This document shows positions 19,513 through 27,613 of a DNA stretch of 39,244 bases, in pieces. Each line of letters opens with the position of its first letter. Positions within the stretch are counted from its first letter, which is position 1. The position numbers were made by a program, and so were the translations under genes. This stretch comes from Streptomyces pseudogriseolus (lineage in GTDB: Bacteria > Actinomycetota > Actinomycetes > Streptomycetales > Streptomycetaceae): positions 1-39,244 of the forward strand of contig MUNG01000003.1 of the NCBI GenBank assembly GCA_002154585.1, in the 5' to 3' direction. The notes beneath the pieces were generated by a model. That model was not told where the DNA came from and ran no database searches. It worked only from the letters and a program-made list of their open reading frames with translations.

Positions 19513-20865
19513 ATGAAGGCCGCATCGTCGCGCACCCTCCTCCGTCTGCTGATCCTGCCGGTGGCCGCCGTACTGGCGGTCCTGCTGGCCGGCGCTCCGG
19601 GGGCGCGGGCGGCGACGGACGTCTCCGTCGTCGCCGAGCACCTGCGCGAGAGCCCCGTCTACGTCGACCCCGCGGCCCGCGACATCCTGTCGGAGTCCGA
19701 CGCCGAGGCCCTCGCCGACAAGATCGAGGACGCCGACAAACCGGTCTTCGTCGCCGTCCTCCCGGCCGACTTCCCCACCCAAAACCTCTTCCGTGACCTG
19801 CGCACCGAGACCGGCGTCACCGGCCTGTACGGCGTCCGGCTCGGCGACCGGTTCGACGCCCGCGCCGACAGCAGCGTGCTGAGCCGGCAGGGTGTGTCCA
19901 ACCTGGTCGGGTCCGTGCAGGGCGCCGGGGACGCCAAGGCCCAGCTCAACGACTTCGTCGACACCGCGATCCGCAGCATCGACGGCGGCGCGCCGGGCTC
20001 CTGGAGCGACGGCTCCCCGGGTGTGCCCGTCGGCGGACTGATCACGGTCGGCGCGCTGGTGGCGGCCGGCGGGGTCGGCGTGTACACGGTGACCCGCCAC
20101 CGCAGGCGCCGTCACGAGGAGGAGCAGGCGGCCGCGCTGGAGAAGCTGCGGGTGGTGGTGGACGAGGACATCACCGCGTTCGGCGAGGAGCTGGACCGGC
20201 TCGACTTCCACCCGGGCGAGCCCGGCGCGGACGACGCGATGCGCGCCGACTACGAGCGCGCGCTGGACGCGTACGAGCAGTCCAAGACGTACATGGCGGC
20301 GGCCCGCAAACCGGAGGACGTCCGGGCGGTGACCCAGGCCGTGGAGGACGGCCGGTACGCGCTCGCCTCGCTGACCGCACGCCGTGCGGGCGAACCGGTG
20401 CCGGAGCGCCGTCCGCCGTGCTTCTTCGACCCGCGCCACGGCCCCGCCGTCGCCGACGCCCGGTGGACCCCGCCCGGCGGGACGGAGCGTGAGGTGCCGG
20501 TGTGCGCGGCCGACCGGGCGCGGCTGGCCGACGGGCGCGATCCCGCGGTCCGCGAGGTCGACACCGAGTACGGCCGCCGTCCCTACTGGGAGGCCGGCCC
20601 GGCGTACGGCCCCTGGGCGGGCGGCTACTTCGGCGGCGGACTGCTGCCGGGCCTGCTGGCCGGCACGCTGCTCGGCAGCATGATGGCCGGCCCCGGGTAC
20701 GCGTCCGACTACGGCTCCGGGTACGGCGACTTCGGCGGCTACGACGGCGGTGACGTCTCCGGCGCGGACTTCGACCCCGGTGACTTCGGCGGCGGGTTCG
20801 GCGGAGGCGGCGACTTCGGCGGGGGCGGCTTCGGAGGCGGCGGCGACTTCGGCGGAGGCTTCTGA
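19513..20865 (+). CDS. Membrane protein with signal peptide, one TM helix and Gly-rich tail
   Basis: The 450-residue protein has a signal peptide (LLILPVAAVLAVLLAGAPGARAA, cleavage near 34), an extracytoplasmic region of about 130 residues resembling TPM-type domains of actinobacteria, one transmembrane helix (about 172-194, GGLITVGALVAAGGVGVYTV), then a basic stop-transfer RHRRRRH. The cytoplasmic part holds a helical segment (about 200-290) and a conserved CFFDPRHGPA ... VPVCAADRARL pair of cysteine motifs that could bind a metal or form a disulfide. The last 90 residues are Gly/Asp/Phe/Tyr repeats (GGGDFGGGGFGGGGDF). The N-terminal region would sit outside the membrane. Function unknown; the domain name is my best match. 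Confidence 0.8.
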   Translation: MKAASSRTLLRLLILPVAAVLAVLLAGAPGARAATDVSVVAEHLRESPVYVDPAARDILSESDAEALADKIEDADKPVFVAVLPADFPTQNLFRDLRTETGVTGLYGVRLGDRFDARADSSVLSRQGVSNLVGSVQGAGDAKAQLNDFVDTAIRSIDGGAPGSWSDGSPGVPVGGLITVGALVAAGGVGVYTVTRHRRRRHEEEQAAALEKLRVVVDEDITAFGEELDRLDFHPGEPGADDAMRADYERALDAYEQSKTYMAAARKPEDVRAVTQAVEDGRYALASLTARRAGEPVPERRPPCFFDPRHGPAVADARWTPPGGTEREVPVCAADRARLADGRDPAVREVDTEYGRRPYWEAGPAYGPWAGGYFGGGLLPGLLAGTLLGSMMAGPGYASDYGSGYGDFGGYDGGDVSGADFDPGDFGGGFGGGGDFGGGGFGGGGDFGGGF

Positions 20866-20924
20866 CCGGGGCCGCGCACCCGGACCGGGGCGCGCACCTG
20901 GCCGGCGCGCGCACCCCGGACACG

Positions 20925-20968
20925 CCGAGCGCCCGCCCTCCCGTACGGGAAGGAGCGGGCGCGCTCGG
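20925..20968. terminator. Bidirectional terminator between convergent genes
   Basis: CCGAGCGC (20925-20932) pairs with GCGCTCGG (20961-20968), with further pairing inside, and a CCCGTACGGG palindrome at the tip. It lies between the Gly-rich membrane protein gene and the convergent YceI gene. Confidence 0.7.
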
Positions 20969-20980
20969 TGCGGCGGGGCG

Positions 20981-21583
20981 TCAGGCCTTGCGGATCGCCG
21001 AGATGTCGAAGTTCAGCTTGATCTTGTCGGAGACCAGCACGCCGCCCGTCTCCAGGGCCGCGTTCCAGGTCAGGCCCCACTCGGAGCGCAGGATCTCGGC
21101 CTTGCCCTCGAAGCCGACGCGCTCGTTGCCGAACGGGTCCTTCGCGGCGCCGTTGAACTCCAGGTCGATGCTGATCGGCCGGGTGGTGCCGAGGATCGTC
21201 AGGTCGCCGGTGATCCGGTAGTCGTCGCCGCCCAGGGCCTCGGCCTTGGTGGAGCGGAAGGTCATGGTCGGGAACTCGTCGATCGTGAAGAAGTCGGCGC
21301 TCCGCAGGTGACCGTCACGGTCGGCGTTGCCGGTGTCGATGCTGTCCATCACCACGTCGAGCGAGGCGGTGGACCTGCTCGGGTCCGCCCCGTCGAGGTG
21401 CAGCGTCCCGGAGAACTCCTTGAAGTGGCCCTTGACGTTGGTGACCATCGCGTGGCGGGCGACGAAGCCGATCGTGGTGTGCGCCGGGTCGAGCTCGTAC
21501 TCGCCGGTCAGTGCTGCCAGGTCCGGGCTCACGGCGGAGTCGGTGGCGCCCTTGTCGTCGTCCTTGCGGCCGAAGAGACCCAT
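20981..21583 (-). CDS. YceI family protein
   Basis: The 200-residue protein is a YceI-type lipocalin-like barrel (about 28-198): GEYELDPAHTTIGFVARHAMVTNVKG opens it, and FTIDEFPTMTFRST, YRITGDLTILGTTRPI and LRSEWGLTWNAAL follow. Homologues bind isoprenoid quinones or similar lipids. No signal peptide is present (the start MGLFGRKDDDKGA is polar), so this is the cytoplasmic type. The ATG at 21583 is chosen over an upstream in-frame ATG at 21628 because AGGAGG lies six bases before it. Upstream are repeated TTCAA half-sites typical of a MarR-family operator. Confidence 0.93.
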   Translation of the reverse strand: MGLFGRKDDDKGATDSAVSPDLAALTGEYELDPAHTTIGFVARHAMVTNVKGHFKEFSGTLHLDGADPSRSTASLDVVMDSIDTGNADRDGHLRSADFFTIDEFPTMTFRSTKAEALGGDDYRITGDLTILGTTRPISIDLEFNGAAKDPFGNERVGFEGKAEILRSEWGLTWNAALETGGVLVSDKIKLNFDISAIRKA

Positions 21584-21615
21584 GGTGTTCCTCCTGAGGG
21601 GACGGGGAAGATCCC

Positions 21616-21675
21616 GTTGAATGTTCAACTAACTCAACACGGCCCACCGTAGACCCATTCCCTTCAAACTTCAAC
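21616..21675. promoter_or_regulatory. Clustered TTGAA/TTCAA half-sites upstream of the YceI gene
   Basis: GTTGAA-TG-TTCAAC (21616-21629) has 6-bp palindromic arms. Further TTCAA-like half-sites follow: CTCAAC (21632-21637), TTCAA (21663-21667) and TTCAAC (21670-21675). TTGAA-type dyads are typical of MarR-family binding sites; no such regulator lies next to it here, so it would be encoded elsewhere. Confidence 0.6.
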
Positions 21676-21758
21676 ATCTTTCGGGGAAGGTGTCCCGATC
21701 CGTTCACTCGAACGAGTGAGAGTGCGCGGCTGGGCGTGCGGCCGGACGTACGGCCGCC

Positions 21759-23258
21759 CTAGTCCGGCAGCCGACGCGCCGGGGCGCCCTGGGTCGCGCC
21801 GCGGGTGTGGACGTACAGCTGACGCCGGTCGCCCACGTCGAGCCGCTGGGGGAGCGGCAGTTCGTGACGCACCGGACGCGCGTGGTCGGCGAGCTGCCGG
21901 CGCGGGTTGTAGACCTGGTTGAACTTCCACAGCATGCGGGCGAAGTTCGTCTGCCCGTGCGCCAGGTTCCTGGCCAGCACCCGCGCCGCCCCGAACGCCG
22001 TGCGCAGCCCCAGGTGCTTGCGATTGATGACCGCCTGGGTGCGCACCAGCTCCTCGTAGAAGCGGTCCAGCGGCAGCGTGGTGGGCACCACCGCGTGCTG
22101 GATGTCGAACAGCCGGTAGTCGCGGGTGGTGAGCCGGCGCGACTCGGTGTGCCAGATCTCCGTGCCCGGGTACGGCGTCATCACCGTGAAGTGCACGATC
22201 TCCGGCACGGCCATCGCGAACTCCCGCACCACCCGGAAGCGTTCCTCGTCCCAGGCCGGGTCCACGATCAGGTTGATGGCGACCCGGATGCCCATCCGCC
22301 GGGCCGTCTCCAGCGCCTTCAGGTTCTCGTCCGGGCTGATCCGCTTCCGGTACAGGTCGAGCCCTTCGGCGTCGATCGCCTCCATGCCGAGGAACATGTA
22401 CCGCAGTCCCAGCCGCGCCCACCGCTCGAACACCTCCGGGTGACGCAGCAGCACGTCGGCGCGTGTCTCCAGGTAGTACTGCTTGCGGATGCGCCGCCGC
22501 TCGACCTCCGCGGCGATGGCGTTGCCGTGCTCGGGCCGGATGAACGCCACGTCGTCGACGATGAACACGTTCGGCTCGCGGATCGCCGCGAGGTCGTCCG
22601 CCGCCGCCTCCGGCGACGCCTTGCGGTAGCTGCGGCCGTAGAACGTCCACGCCGAGCAGAACGAGCAGTCCCACGGACAGCCGCGGGTGAACTCGATCGA
22701 CGCGCACGGGTCCAGCTCGCCGATGAAGTAGCGGCGCCGGCTGCGCATCAGGTCCCGGGCCGGCAGGGGCGTGTCGATGCTGTGCAGCATCAGCGGGGCG
22801 GGCCCGCGCCCCGACGCCGTGACGACCCCCGGCACGCCGTCCACGCCGCCGTCCCGCACCGCCTCCAGCAGCGGCCCGACGGCCGGCTCGCCCTCGCCCC
22901 TGATCACCGCGTCGACGGCGCCCTTCGCCTGCTCGACGACCTCCTGGGCGACGAACGAGACGCTGTGGCCGCCGAGGAACACGAAGCAGTCCGGCAGCTC
23001 CTCCTTCACCCGCTCGGCCAGCCGGATCGCCTCGGGGATGTTCGCCAGGTAGTTCAGGGAGATCCCGAGCGCCTCCGGGCGGAACGACCGCACCTCGTCG
23101 CGCAGCCGCCGCACGCTCAGCACCTGGAGGTCGACCACCCGGACCTCGTGACCCGCCTCGCGGGCGGCGCCGGCCACCCGCTCCAGGCCCAGGGGTTCGA
23201 GCCGGAGGAAGATCTCGGAGTACATCAGGGCGCTGGGGTGGACGAGCAGCAGGCGCAT
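21759..23258 (-). CDS. hpnR: B12-binding radical SAM protein, probable hopanoid C-3 methylase
   Basis: The 499-residue protein begins with a cobalamin-binding Rossmann domain (about residues 1-145: VHPSALMYSEIFLRLEPLGL, and FLGGHSVSF), followed by a radical SAM barrel with the cluster motif C194-x3-C198-x2-C201 in TRGCPWDCSFCSAW. The C-terminal region of about 130 residues carries YPGTEIWHTESRRL and RTQAVINRKHLGL. The N-terminus and overall layout match my memory of HpnR, which methylates hopanoids at C-3 using methylcobalamin and SAM. Streptomyces makes hopanoids with a squalene-hopene cyclase cluster, not present here. The wider family includes other methyltransferases, so the substrate is inferred. 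It is divergent from an SDR gene. Confidence 0.72.
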   Translation of the reverse strand: MRLLLVHPSALMYSEIFLRLEPLGLERVAGAAREAGHEVRVVDLQVLSVRRLRDEVRSFRPEALGISLNYLANIPEAIRLAERVKEELPDCFVFLGGHSVSFVAQEVVEQAKGAVDAVIRGEGEPAVGPLLEAVRDGGVDGVPGVVTASGRGPAPLMLHSIDTPLPARDLMRSRRRYFIGELDPCASIEFTRGCPWDCSFCSAWTFYGRSYRKASPEAAADDLAAIREPNVFIVDDVAFIRPEHGNAIAAEVERRRIRKQYYLETRADVLLRHPEVFERWARLGLRYMFLGMEAIDAEGLDLYRKRISPDENLKALETARRMGIRVAINLIVDPAWDEERFRVVREFAMAVPEIVHFTVMTPYPGTEIWHTESRRLTTRDYRLFDIQHAVVPTTLPLDRFYEELVRTQAVINRKHLGLRTAFGAARVLARNLAHGQTNFARMLWKFNQVYNPRRQLADHARPVRHELPLPQRLDVGDRRQLYVHTRGATQGAPARRLPD

Positions 23259-23547
23259 CGGGGGACCTCGTCACGGTGCCGGGAACAGGGCGGGACGTCC
23301 CTTTCGTAACCCGGCGGGCCGGGCCGCGTACTGCCCGTACGCCCGCATGGCCCACCCGGCGGCACGCAGGAGTGGTCCTGCGGCGCGGCGCGGCGGCCCC
23401 GCGCCCGCCCGGAGCACCGGCGGTCGCGCACGCCGGAGGGCCGCCCGCACCGCTGCCGCGAACGCCCCGCTGCGCTGGCGAGGTTCCCCGGACCGGGGGT
23501 GTCCTGGATGGCGAGGCCCGCAGCGACAGCGCATGGGAGACCGACTC

Positions 23548-24387
23548 GTGACCACCACCGGCTCCGGTTCCACCTACGACCCCCCGGCGGACCCCGCCGC
23601 CTCCTCCGCCGCCGCGGCGGTCGAACAGACCCCGCCCCGCACGGACCGCCGCGTCGCCCTCGTCACCGGCGCGTCCTCGGGCATCGGCGCGGCCACCGCC
23701 CGGCGCTTCGCCGCCGGCGGCTGGCATCTGCTGCTCAGCGGACGCGACCGGCGGCGGCTGGAGGAGACCGCGTCCGGCACGTCCGCCGTCCTGCTGCCCG
23801 CCGACCTCGCCGCCCCGGACGGGGCGAAGATGCTCGCCGAGGCCGCGCTGCGGGAGACGGGCCGGATCGACCTGCTGGTCGCCGGTGCGGGCATCGGCTG
23901 GGCCGGCCCCTTCCTGACCATGCCGCACACCGACATCGACCGGGTGCTCTTCCTGGACCTCAACGCGACCCTCCACCTGGTCCGCGAGGTGCTGCCCGCG
24001 ATGGTGGCGGCCGGCGGCGGCCGGGTCGTGCTCGTCGGGTCGGTGGCCGGCGCGGTGGGCGTCCGCGAGGAGGCGGTGTACTCCGCGGCCAAGGCCGGAC
24101 TGGCCGCGTTCGCCGAGGCGCTCCGGCAGGAACTGCGCGGCACCGGCGTCGGCGTCACGCTGGTCGTGCCCGGCCCCGTCGAGACCGCCTTCTTCGCCCG
24201 CCGCGGCCGCCCCTACCACCGCTCCCACCCGCGCCCCACCTCGCCCGGCCGGGTCGCGGCGGCCGTCTGGGACGCGGTCGGCGAGGCCCGCGACGACACC
24301 TACGTCCCGTCCTGGCTCACCCTGCCCTCCCGCGTCCGCGCCCTCACCCCCCGCCTCTACCGCCGGCTCCTCCACCGCTTCGGCTGA
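23548..24387 (+). CDS. SDR family oxidoreductase
   Basis: The product of about 279 residues has the classical short-chain dehydrogenase fold: TGASSGIG (40-47), an NAG-like AGAGIGWAG, and the active site YSAAK. The C-terminal third (RRGRPYHRSHPRPTSPGRVA, then VPSWLTLPSRVRALTPRLYRRLLHRFG) ends in a basic amphipathic helix, as in SDRs that act at the membrane. The GTG at 23548 has GGGAGA seven bases upstream; an in-frame ATG at 23533 is the alternative. A low-complexity Ala/Pro N-terminal extension of about 30 residues precedes the fold. It is divergent from the radical SAM gene, so the two may share regulation; the substrate is unknown. Confidence 0.88.
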   Translation: MTTTGSGSTYDPPADPAASSAAAAVEQTPPRTDRRVALVTGASSGIGAATARRFAAGGWHLLLSGRDRRRLEETASGTSAVLLPADLAAPDGAKMLAEAALRETGRIDLLVAGAGIGWAGPFLTMPHTDIDRVLFLDLNATLHLVREVLPAMVAAGGGRVVLVGSVAGAVGVREEAVYSAAKAGLAAFAEALRQELRGTGVGVTLVVPGPVETAFFARRGRPYHRSHPRPTSPGRVAAAVWDAVGEARDDTYVPSWLTLPSRVRALTPRLYRRLLHRFG

Positions 24388-24900
24388 CCCGTGCGCGGTC
24401 CCGCCCGCCCGGGTGGGCACTGCGCGTTCCCCCACGCTCGGCACCGGCCACGACCCGGCCGCCGAGGCGCCAACCGCGTCGACCTGTGCCGGACAGCCGC
24501 CCTGCCCGCACGGGCACCTGCGGGCAGACCTGCTCGACGGGCTCGTCATGGACGCCGTCAACGGCCGCGCGGCGCCGCGGCGAGGGGAGTACCGCTACGC
24601 TGCGCGTGAGCGACCCGACCCGAACGGGTCAACCCGTGGAACCGGAATGGGATCACCCCCGTACGGGAGGGGTCCGACGCCCCGGAGGCCGTGGAAGTTC
24701 CGGCCACCGGGCCCCCGGCCGCGGCTGTGCGTCACTCCGGGGGAGGCATGCGTGGCCTCTGTGTGTGAGGCGGCTCTCAGTGGCCGGCCTTTGTGCGACT
24801 CCCACAAGCCGCAGGGCCTCTGAGCAGTCGGAACGCGTGAACTGCCCCCTGGTTCTGTTCAGTGCTACCAGGAAAACACCCCGGACACTGTGAGGAGTCG
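24388..24900. other. Region without a confident gene, with a possible decayed reading frame
   Basis: These 513 bases precede the accB promoter. A plus-strand frame (GTG at 24413, stop at 24823) shows coding-like third positions only in part (about 24470-24590). It carries Cys/His clusters CAGQPPCPHGH and CVASVC...CDSH that could suggest a small zinc-binding protein or its remains. I find no good ribosome binding site and no known family. Dyads occur, such as GACCCG/CGGGTC near 24616-24632. No known riboswitch was recognised. Confidence 0.3.
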
Positions 24901-24904
24901 ACGG

Positions 24905-24933
24905 CTCGCAATCAGCGCCCGGCTTCGTAAGGT
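24905..24933 (+). promoter_or_regulatory. Candidate accB promoter, possibly leaderless
   Basis: TAAGGT (24928-24933) is a typical Streptomyces -10; CTCGCA (24905-24910) at 17 bases upstream is a weak -35. Transcription would start at the A of the accB ATG (24940). The same AAGG could instead be read as a ribosome binding site 7-8 bases before the ATG, if transcription starts further upstream. Confidence 0.4.
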
Positions 24934-24939
24934 CACTAC

Positions 24940-26523
24940 ATGACCGTTTTGGATGAGGCGCCGGGTGAGCCGACCGACGCGCGCGGACGCGTGGCCGAAC
25001 TGCACGAGATTCGTGCGCAGGCTCTGGCCGGCCCGAGCGAGAAGGCGACCCAGGCGCAGCACGCCAAGGGCAAGCTGACCGCGCGGGAGCGTATCGAGCT
25101 GCTGCTGGACCCGGGGTCCTTCCGTGAGGTCGAGCAGCTGCGCCGGCACCGGGCGACCGGTTTCGGTCTGGAGGAGAAGAAGCCGTACACCGACGGTGTG
25201 ATCACCGGCTGGGGGACGGTGGAGGGGCGGACGGTCTTCGTCTACGCCCACGACTTCCGGATCTTCGGCGGTGCGCTGGGCGAGGCGCACGCCACGAAGA
25301 TCCACAAGATCATGGACATGGCCATCGCGGCCGGTGCGCCGCTGGTGTCGCTGAACGACGGCGCGGGCGCCCGTATCCAGGAGGGTGTGTCCGCGCTCGC
25401 CGGGTACGGCGGGATCTTCCAGCGCAACACCAAGGCCTCGGGTGTGATCCCGCAGATCTCGGTGATGCTGGGCCCGTGCGCGGGCGGTGCGGCCTACAGC
25501 CCCGCCCTGACCGACTTCGTGTTCATGGTCCGCGACACCTCGCAGATGTTCATCACGGGTCCGGACGTGGTGAAGGCGGTCACGGGTGAGGAGATCACCC
25601 AGAACGGCCTGGGCGGCGCGGACGTCCACGCCGAGACCTCCGGTGTGTGCCACTTCGCGTACGACGACGAGGAAACCTGCATCCACGAGGTGCGCTACCT
25701 GTTGTCGCTGCTGCCGCAGAACAACCGGGAGAACCCGCCGCGGGTGGAGAGCTCCGACGCCGTCGACCGGCGCGGCGACGTTCTGCTCGACCTGGTGCCC
25801 GCGGACGGCAACCGGCCGTACGACATGGCGAAGGTGATCGAGGAGATCGTCGACGACGGCGAGTACCTCGAGGTCCACGAGCGGTGGGCGCGGAACATCA
25901 TCTGCGCGCTGGCGCGGATGGACGGCCAGGTCGTCGGTATCGTCGCCAACCAGCCGCAGTCGCTGGCGGGTGTGCTGGACATCGAGGCGTCCGAGAAGGC
26001 CGCGCGTTTCGTGCAGATGTGCGACGCCTTCAACATTCCGATCCTGACGTTCCTGGACGTCCCCGGCTTCCTCCCGGGCGTGGACCAGGAGCACGGCGGC
26101 ATCATCCGCCACGGCGCGAAGCTGCTGTACGCGTACTGCAACGCCACCGTGCCGCGGATCTCGCTGATCCTGCGCAAGGCGTACGGCGGCGCGTACATCG
26201 TCATGGACTCCCAGTCCATCGGCGCCGACCTGACGTACGCGTGGCCGACGAACGAGATCGCGGTGATGGGTGCGGAGGGCGCCGCCAACGTGATCTTCCG
26301 CCGGCAGATCGCCGAGGCCGAGGACCCCGAGGCCATGCGGGCGCGCATGGTCAAGGAGTACAAGTCCGAACTCATGCACCCGTATTACGCCGCCGAGCGG
26401 GGTCTGGTCGACGACGTGATCGACCCGGCCGAGACCCGCGAGGTGCTGATCCGTTCGCTGGCGATGCTCCAGACCAAGCACGCCGACCTGCCGTCCCGCA
26501 AGCACGGCAACCCGCCTCAGTAA
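24940..26523 (+). CDS. accB: Acyl-CoA carboxylase beta subunit (acetyl/propionyl-CoA carboxylase carboxyltransferase)
   Basis: The 527-residue carboxyltransferase subunit moves the carboxyl group from carboxybiotin to acetyl-, propionyl- or butyryl-CoA. Two crotonase-like halves are visible: the N-terminal half with HDFRIFGGALGEAHATKI and SLNDGAGARIQEGVSALAGYG, then oxyanion-hole glycines in GPCAGGAAYSPAL; the C-terminal half with LDVPGFLPGVDQEHGGI and RKAYGGAYIVM. Residue 420 is Ile in the last motif; in S. coelicolor the same position is Ile420 in AccB and Asp422 in PccB and sets substrate range, so this is the AccB type with broad specificity. accE follows after 15 bases. The biotinylated alpha subunit must be encoded elsewhere. 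Products feed fatty acid and polyketide synthesis. Confidence 0.95.
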   Translation: MTVLDEAPGEPTDARGRVAELHEIRAQALAGPSEKATQAQHAKGKLTARERIELLLDPGSFREVEQLRRHRATGFGLEEKKPYTDGVITGWGTVEGRTVFVYAHDFRIFGGALGEAHATKIHKIMDMAIAAGAPLVSLNDGAGARIQEGVSALAGYGGIFQRNTKASGVIPQISVMLGPCAGGAAYSPALTDFVFMVRDTSQMFITGPDVVKAVTGEEITQNGLGGADVHAETSGVCHFAYDDEETCIHEVRYLLSLLPQNNRENPPRVESSDAVDRRGDVLLDLVPADGNRPYDMAKVIEEIVDDGEYLEVHERWARNIICALARMDGQVVGIVANQPQSLAGVLDIEASEKAARFVQMCDAFNIPILTFLDVPGFLPGVDQEHGGIIRHGAKLLYAYCNATVPRISLILRKAYGGAYIVMDSQSIGADLTYAWPTNEIAVMGAEGAANVIFRRQIAEAEDPEAMRARMVKEYKSELMHPYYAAERGLVDDVIDPAETREVLIRSLAMLQTKHADLPSRKHGNPPQ

Positions 26524-26538
26524 GGGGGAGAACCGACG

Positions 26539-26730
26539 ATGACGACACCTGACATCCGTGTGGAGAAGGGGCATGCCGAGCCGGAGGAGGTCGCGGCGAT
26601 CGCGGCGATCCTGATGGCTCGTGCGGCGAGTGCGCCCGCCGCTGAGCCGGCACATCGGGGGCGGCCCCGGGCCGGCTGGCGGCGCCTGGAGCGCGAACCG
26701 AGCTTCCGAGCCCCCCACAGCTGGCGCTGA
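26539..26730 (+). CDS. accE: Acyl-CoA carboxylase epsilon subunit
   Basis: The 63-residue protein starts IRVEKGHAEPEEVAAIAAIL, the helical motif of the actinobacterial epsilon subunit, and ends in a basic tail with the conserved WRRLER and a C-terminal SW. Epsilon subunits bind the beta subunit and raise carboxylase activity. It lies 15 bases after accB with GGGGGAGAA as the ribosome binding site, and a strong terminator follows at once. Length is normal. Confidence 0.92.
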   Translation: MTTPDIRVEKGHAEPEEVAAIAAILMARAASAPAAEPAHRGRPRAGWRRLEREPSFRAPHSWR

Positions 26731-26737
26731 CCCCAAC

Positions 26738-26768
26738 AAGGGCCCCTCCTGTCCCAGGAGGGGCCCTT
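26738..26768 (+). terminator. Terminator of accB-accE
   Basis: AAGGGCCCCTCCT (26738-26750) and AGGAGGGGCCCTT (26756-26768) form a perfect 13-bp stem with a GTCCC loop, followed by CT. Confidence 0.88.
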
Positions 26769-26782
26769 CTGCAACCCCCTAG

Positions 26783-26819
26783 AGGGGCGCGGGGAACTGC
26801 CGACTGCCCGCACCCGGCG
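26783..26819. repeat. Streptomyces intergenic repeat, copy 1 (short)
   Basis: Contains AGGGGCGCGGGGAACTGC followed by GACTGCCCGCACCCGGCG. The two halves are separated by only one base here, against about 14 in copy 2. I recognise the element as one scattered through many Streptomyces intergenic regions. Confidence 0.65.
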
Positions 26820-26890
26820 CTGAAGGGTGCCGCCTGCGCCCACCCGTGCCGCCCCTAGCGGCACGACTGCCCGCAGGCTCAGCGCCCTGA

Positions 26891-26939
26891 AGGGGCGCGG
26901 GGAACTGCGCGATCAGCCACGGACTGCCCGCACCCGGCG
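26891..26939. repeat. Streptomyces intergenic repeat, copy 2
   Basis: Same element as copy 1: AGGGGCGCGGGGAACTGC, then GCGATCAGCCACG, then GACTGCCCGCACCCGGCG. Between the copies lies a further dyad, GTGCCGC/GCGGCAC, around 26848-26866. Together they look like a degenerate non-coding repeat unit inserted between the accE terminator and the conservon terminator. Confidence 0.65.
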
Positions 26940-26976
26940 TCAATACAAGCCTCCACACCCCGGTGCCGTAGCCACA

Positions 26977-27015
26977 AGAACAGCCCCCGTGCTGACAAAG
27001 CACGGGGGCTGTTCT
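26977..27015. terminator. Long perfect terminator between accE and cvnD2
   Basis: AGAACAGCCCCCGTGCT (26977-26993) and AGCACGGGGGCTGTTCT (26999-27015) form a perfect 17-bp stem with a 5-base loop. It lies 17 bases from the stop of the minus-strand cvnD gene and probably serves the conservon. Confidence 0.88.
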
Positions 27016-27031
27016 CACGTCGGGGGGCGCG

Positions 27032-27613
27032 TCACCGCAGACGCGCCATCAACGCGTGCTCCACCAGCGTGATGAGCGTCGACTTCGCATCGGCCCGATG
27101 CCGCGCGTCCGTCGTGATGATCGGCGTGTCGGGCCCGATCTGGAGAGCCTCCCGGACCTCGTCCGGATTGTACGGCTGCTGGCCGTCGAAGCCGTTGAGG
27201 GCGATGACGAAGGGCAGTCCGCTGTTCTCGAAGTAGTCGACCGCGGGGAAGCAGTCGGCGAGGCGGCGCGTGTCGACGAGGACGACGGCGCCGATGGCGC
27301 CGCGGACCAGGTCGTCCCACATGAACCAGAAGCGGTCCTGGCCGGGGGTGCCGAACAGGTACAGGATGAGGTCCTGGTCCAGGGTGATACGGCCGAAGTC
27401 CATGGCGACCGTGGTGGTCGTCTTGTCCCCGGTGTGGGTGAGGTCGTCGATGCCTGCCGAAGCAGACGTCATGACGGCCTCCGTGCGCAGCGGGTTGATC
27501 TCCGAAACGGCCCCGACGAACGTGGTCTTGCCCACGCCGAAGCCACCCGCCACCACGATCTTCGCCGAGGTGGTGGAGCGGGAAGGACCGCCGCTAGAGC
27601 TTGCGAAGTCCAC
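27032..27613 (-). CDS. cvnD2: Conservon small GTPase (CvnD type), left conservon
   Basis: The 193-residue protein is a Ras-like GTPase of the MglA/CvnD group. The P-loop GGFGVGKT is at 23-30, the G3 region reads LFGTPGQDRFWF, and the G4 box is NGFD instead of NKxD, as usual in this family. It is the last gene of a four-gene unit, and its GTG start lies inside the end of cvnC (20-base overlap), so the two are translationally coupled. CvnD proteins bind GDP/GTP and join the membrane complex made with the A, B and C proteins. Residues 14-147 are encoded by DNA almost identical to the second cvnD in this window. The numeral follows my recollection of S. coelicolor (cvn2, SCO5537-5540). Confidence 0.95.
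   Translation of the reverse strand: MDFASSSGGPSRSTTSAKIVVAGGFGVGKTTFVGAVSEINPLRTEAVMTSASAGIDDLTHTGDKTTTTVAMDFGRITLDQDLILYLFGTPGQDRFWFMWDDLVRGAIGAVVLVDTRRLADCFPAVDYFENSGLPFVIALNGFDGQQPYNPDEVREALQIGPDTPIITTDARHRADAKSTLITLVEHALMARLR
27174..27574. repeat. cvnD gene-conversion tract, left copy
   Basis: These 401 bases match 32527-32927 with two differences (27266 and 27305), both silent. The flanking 142 bases (27032-27173) differ at about 36 positions from their counterpart, counted by eye. The other half of the repeat lies in the right-hand cvnD gene. Confidence 0.85.

Noticed and set aside
21664-24561. A 965-codon minus-strand open frame across the radical SAM and SDR genes
   Set aside because: It is out of frame with the clear radical SAM protein on the same strand, spans a divergent promoter region and has Pro/Arg/Gly-rich composition without any domain.
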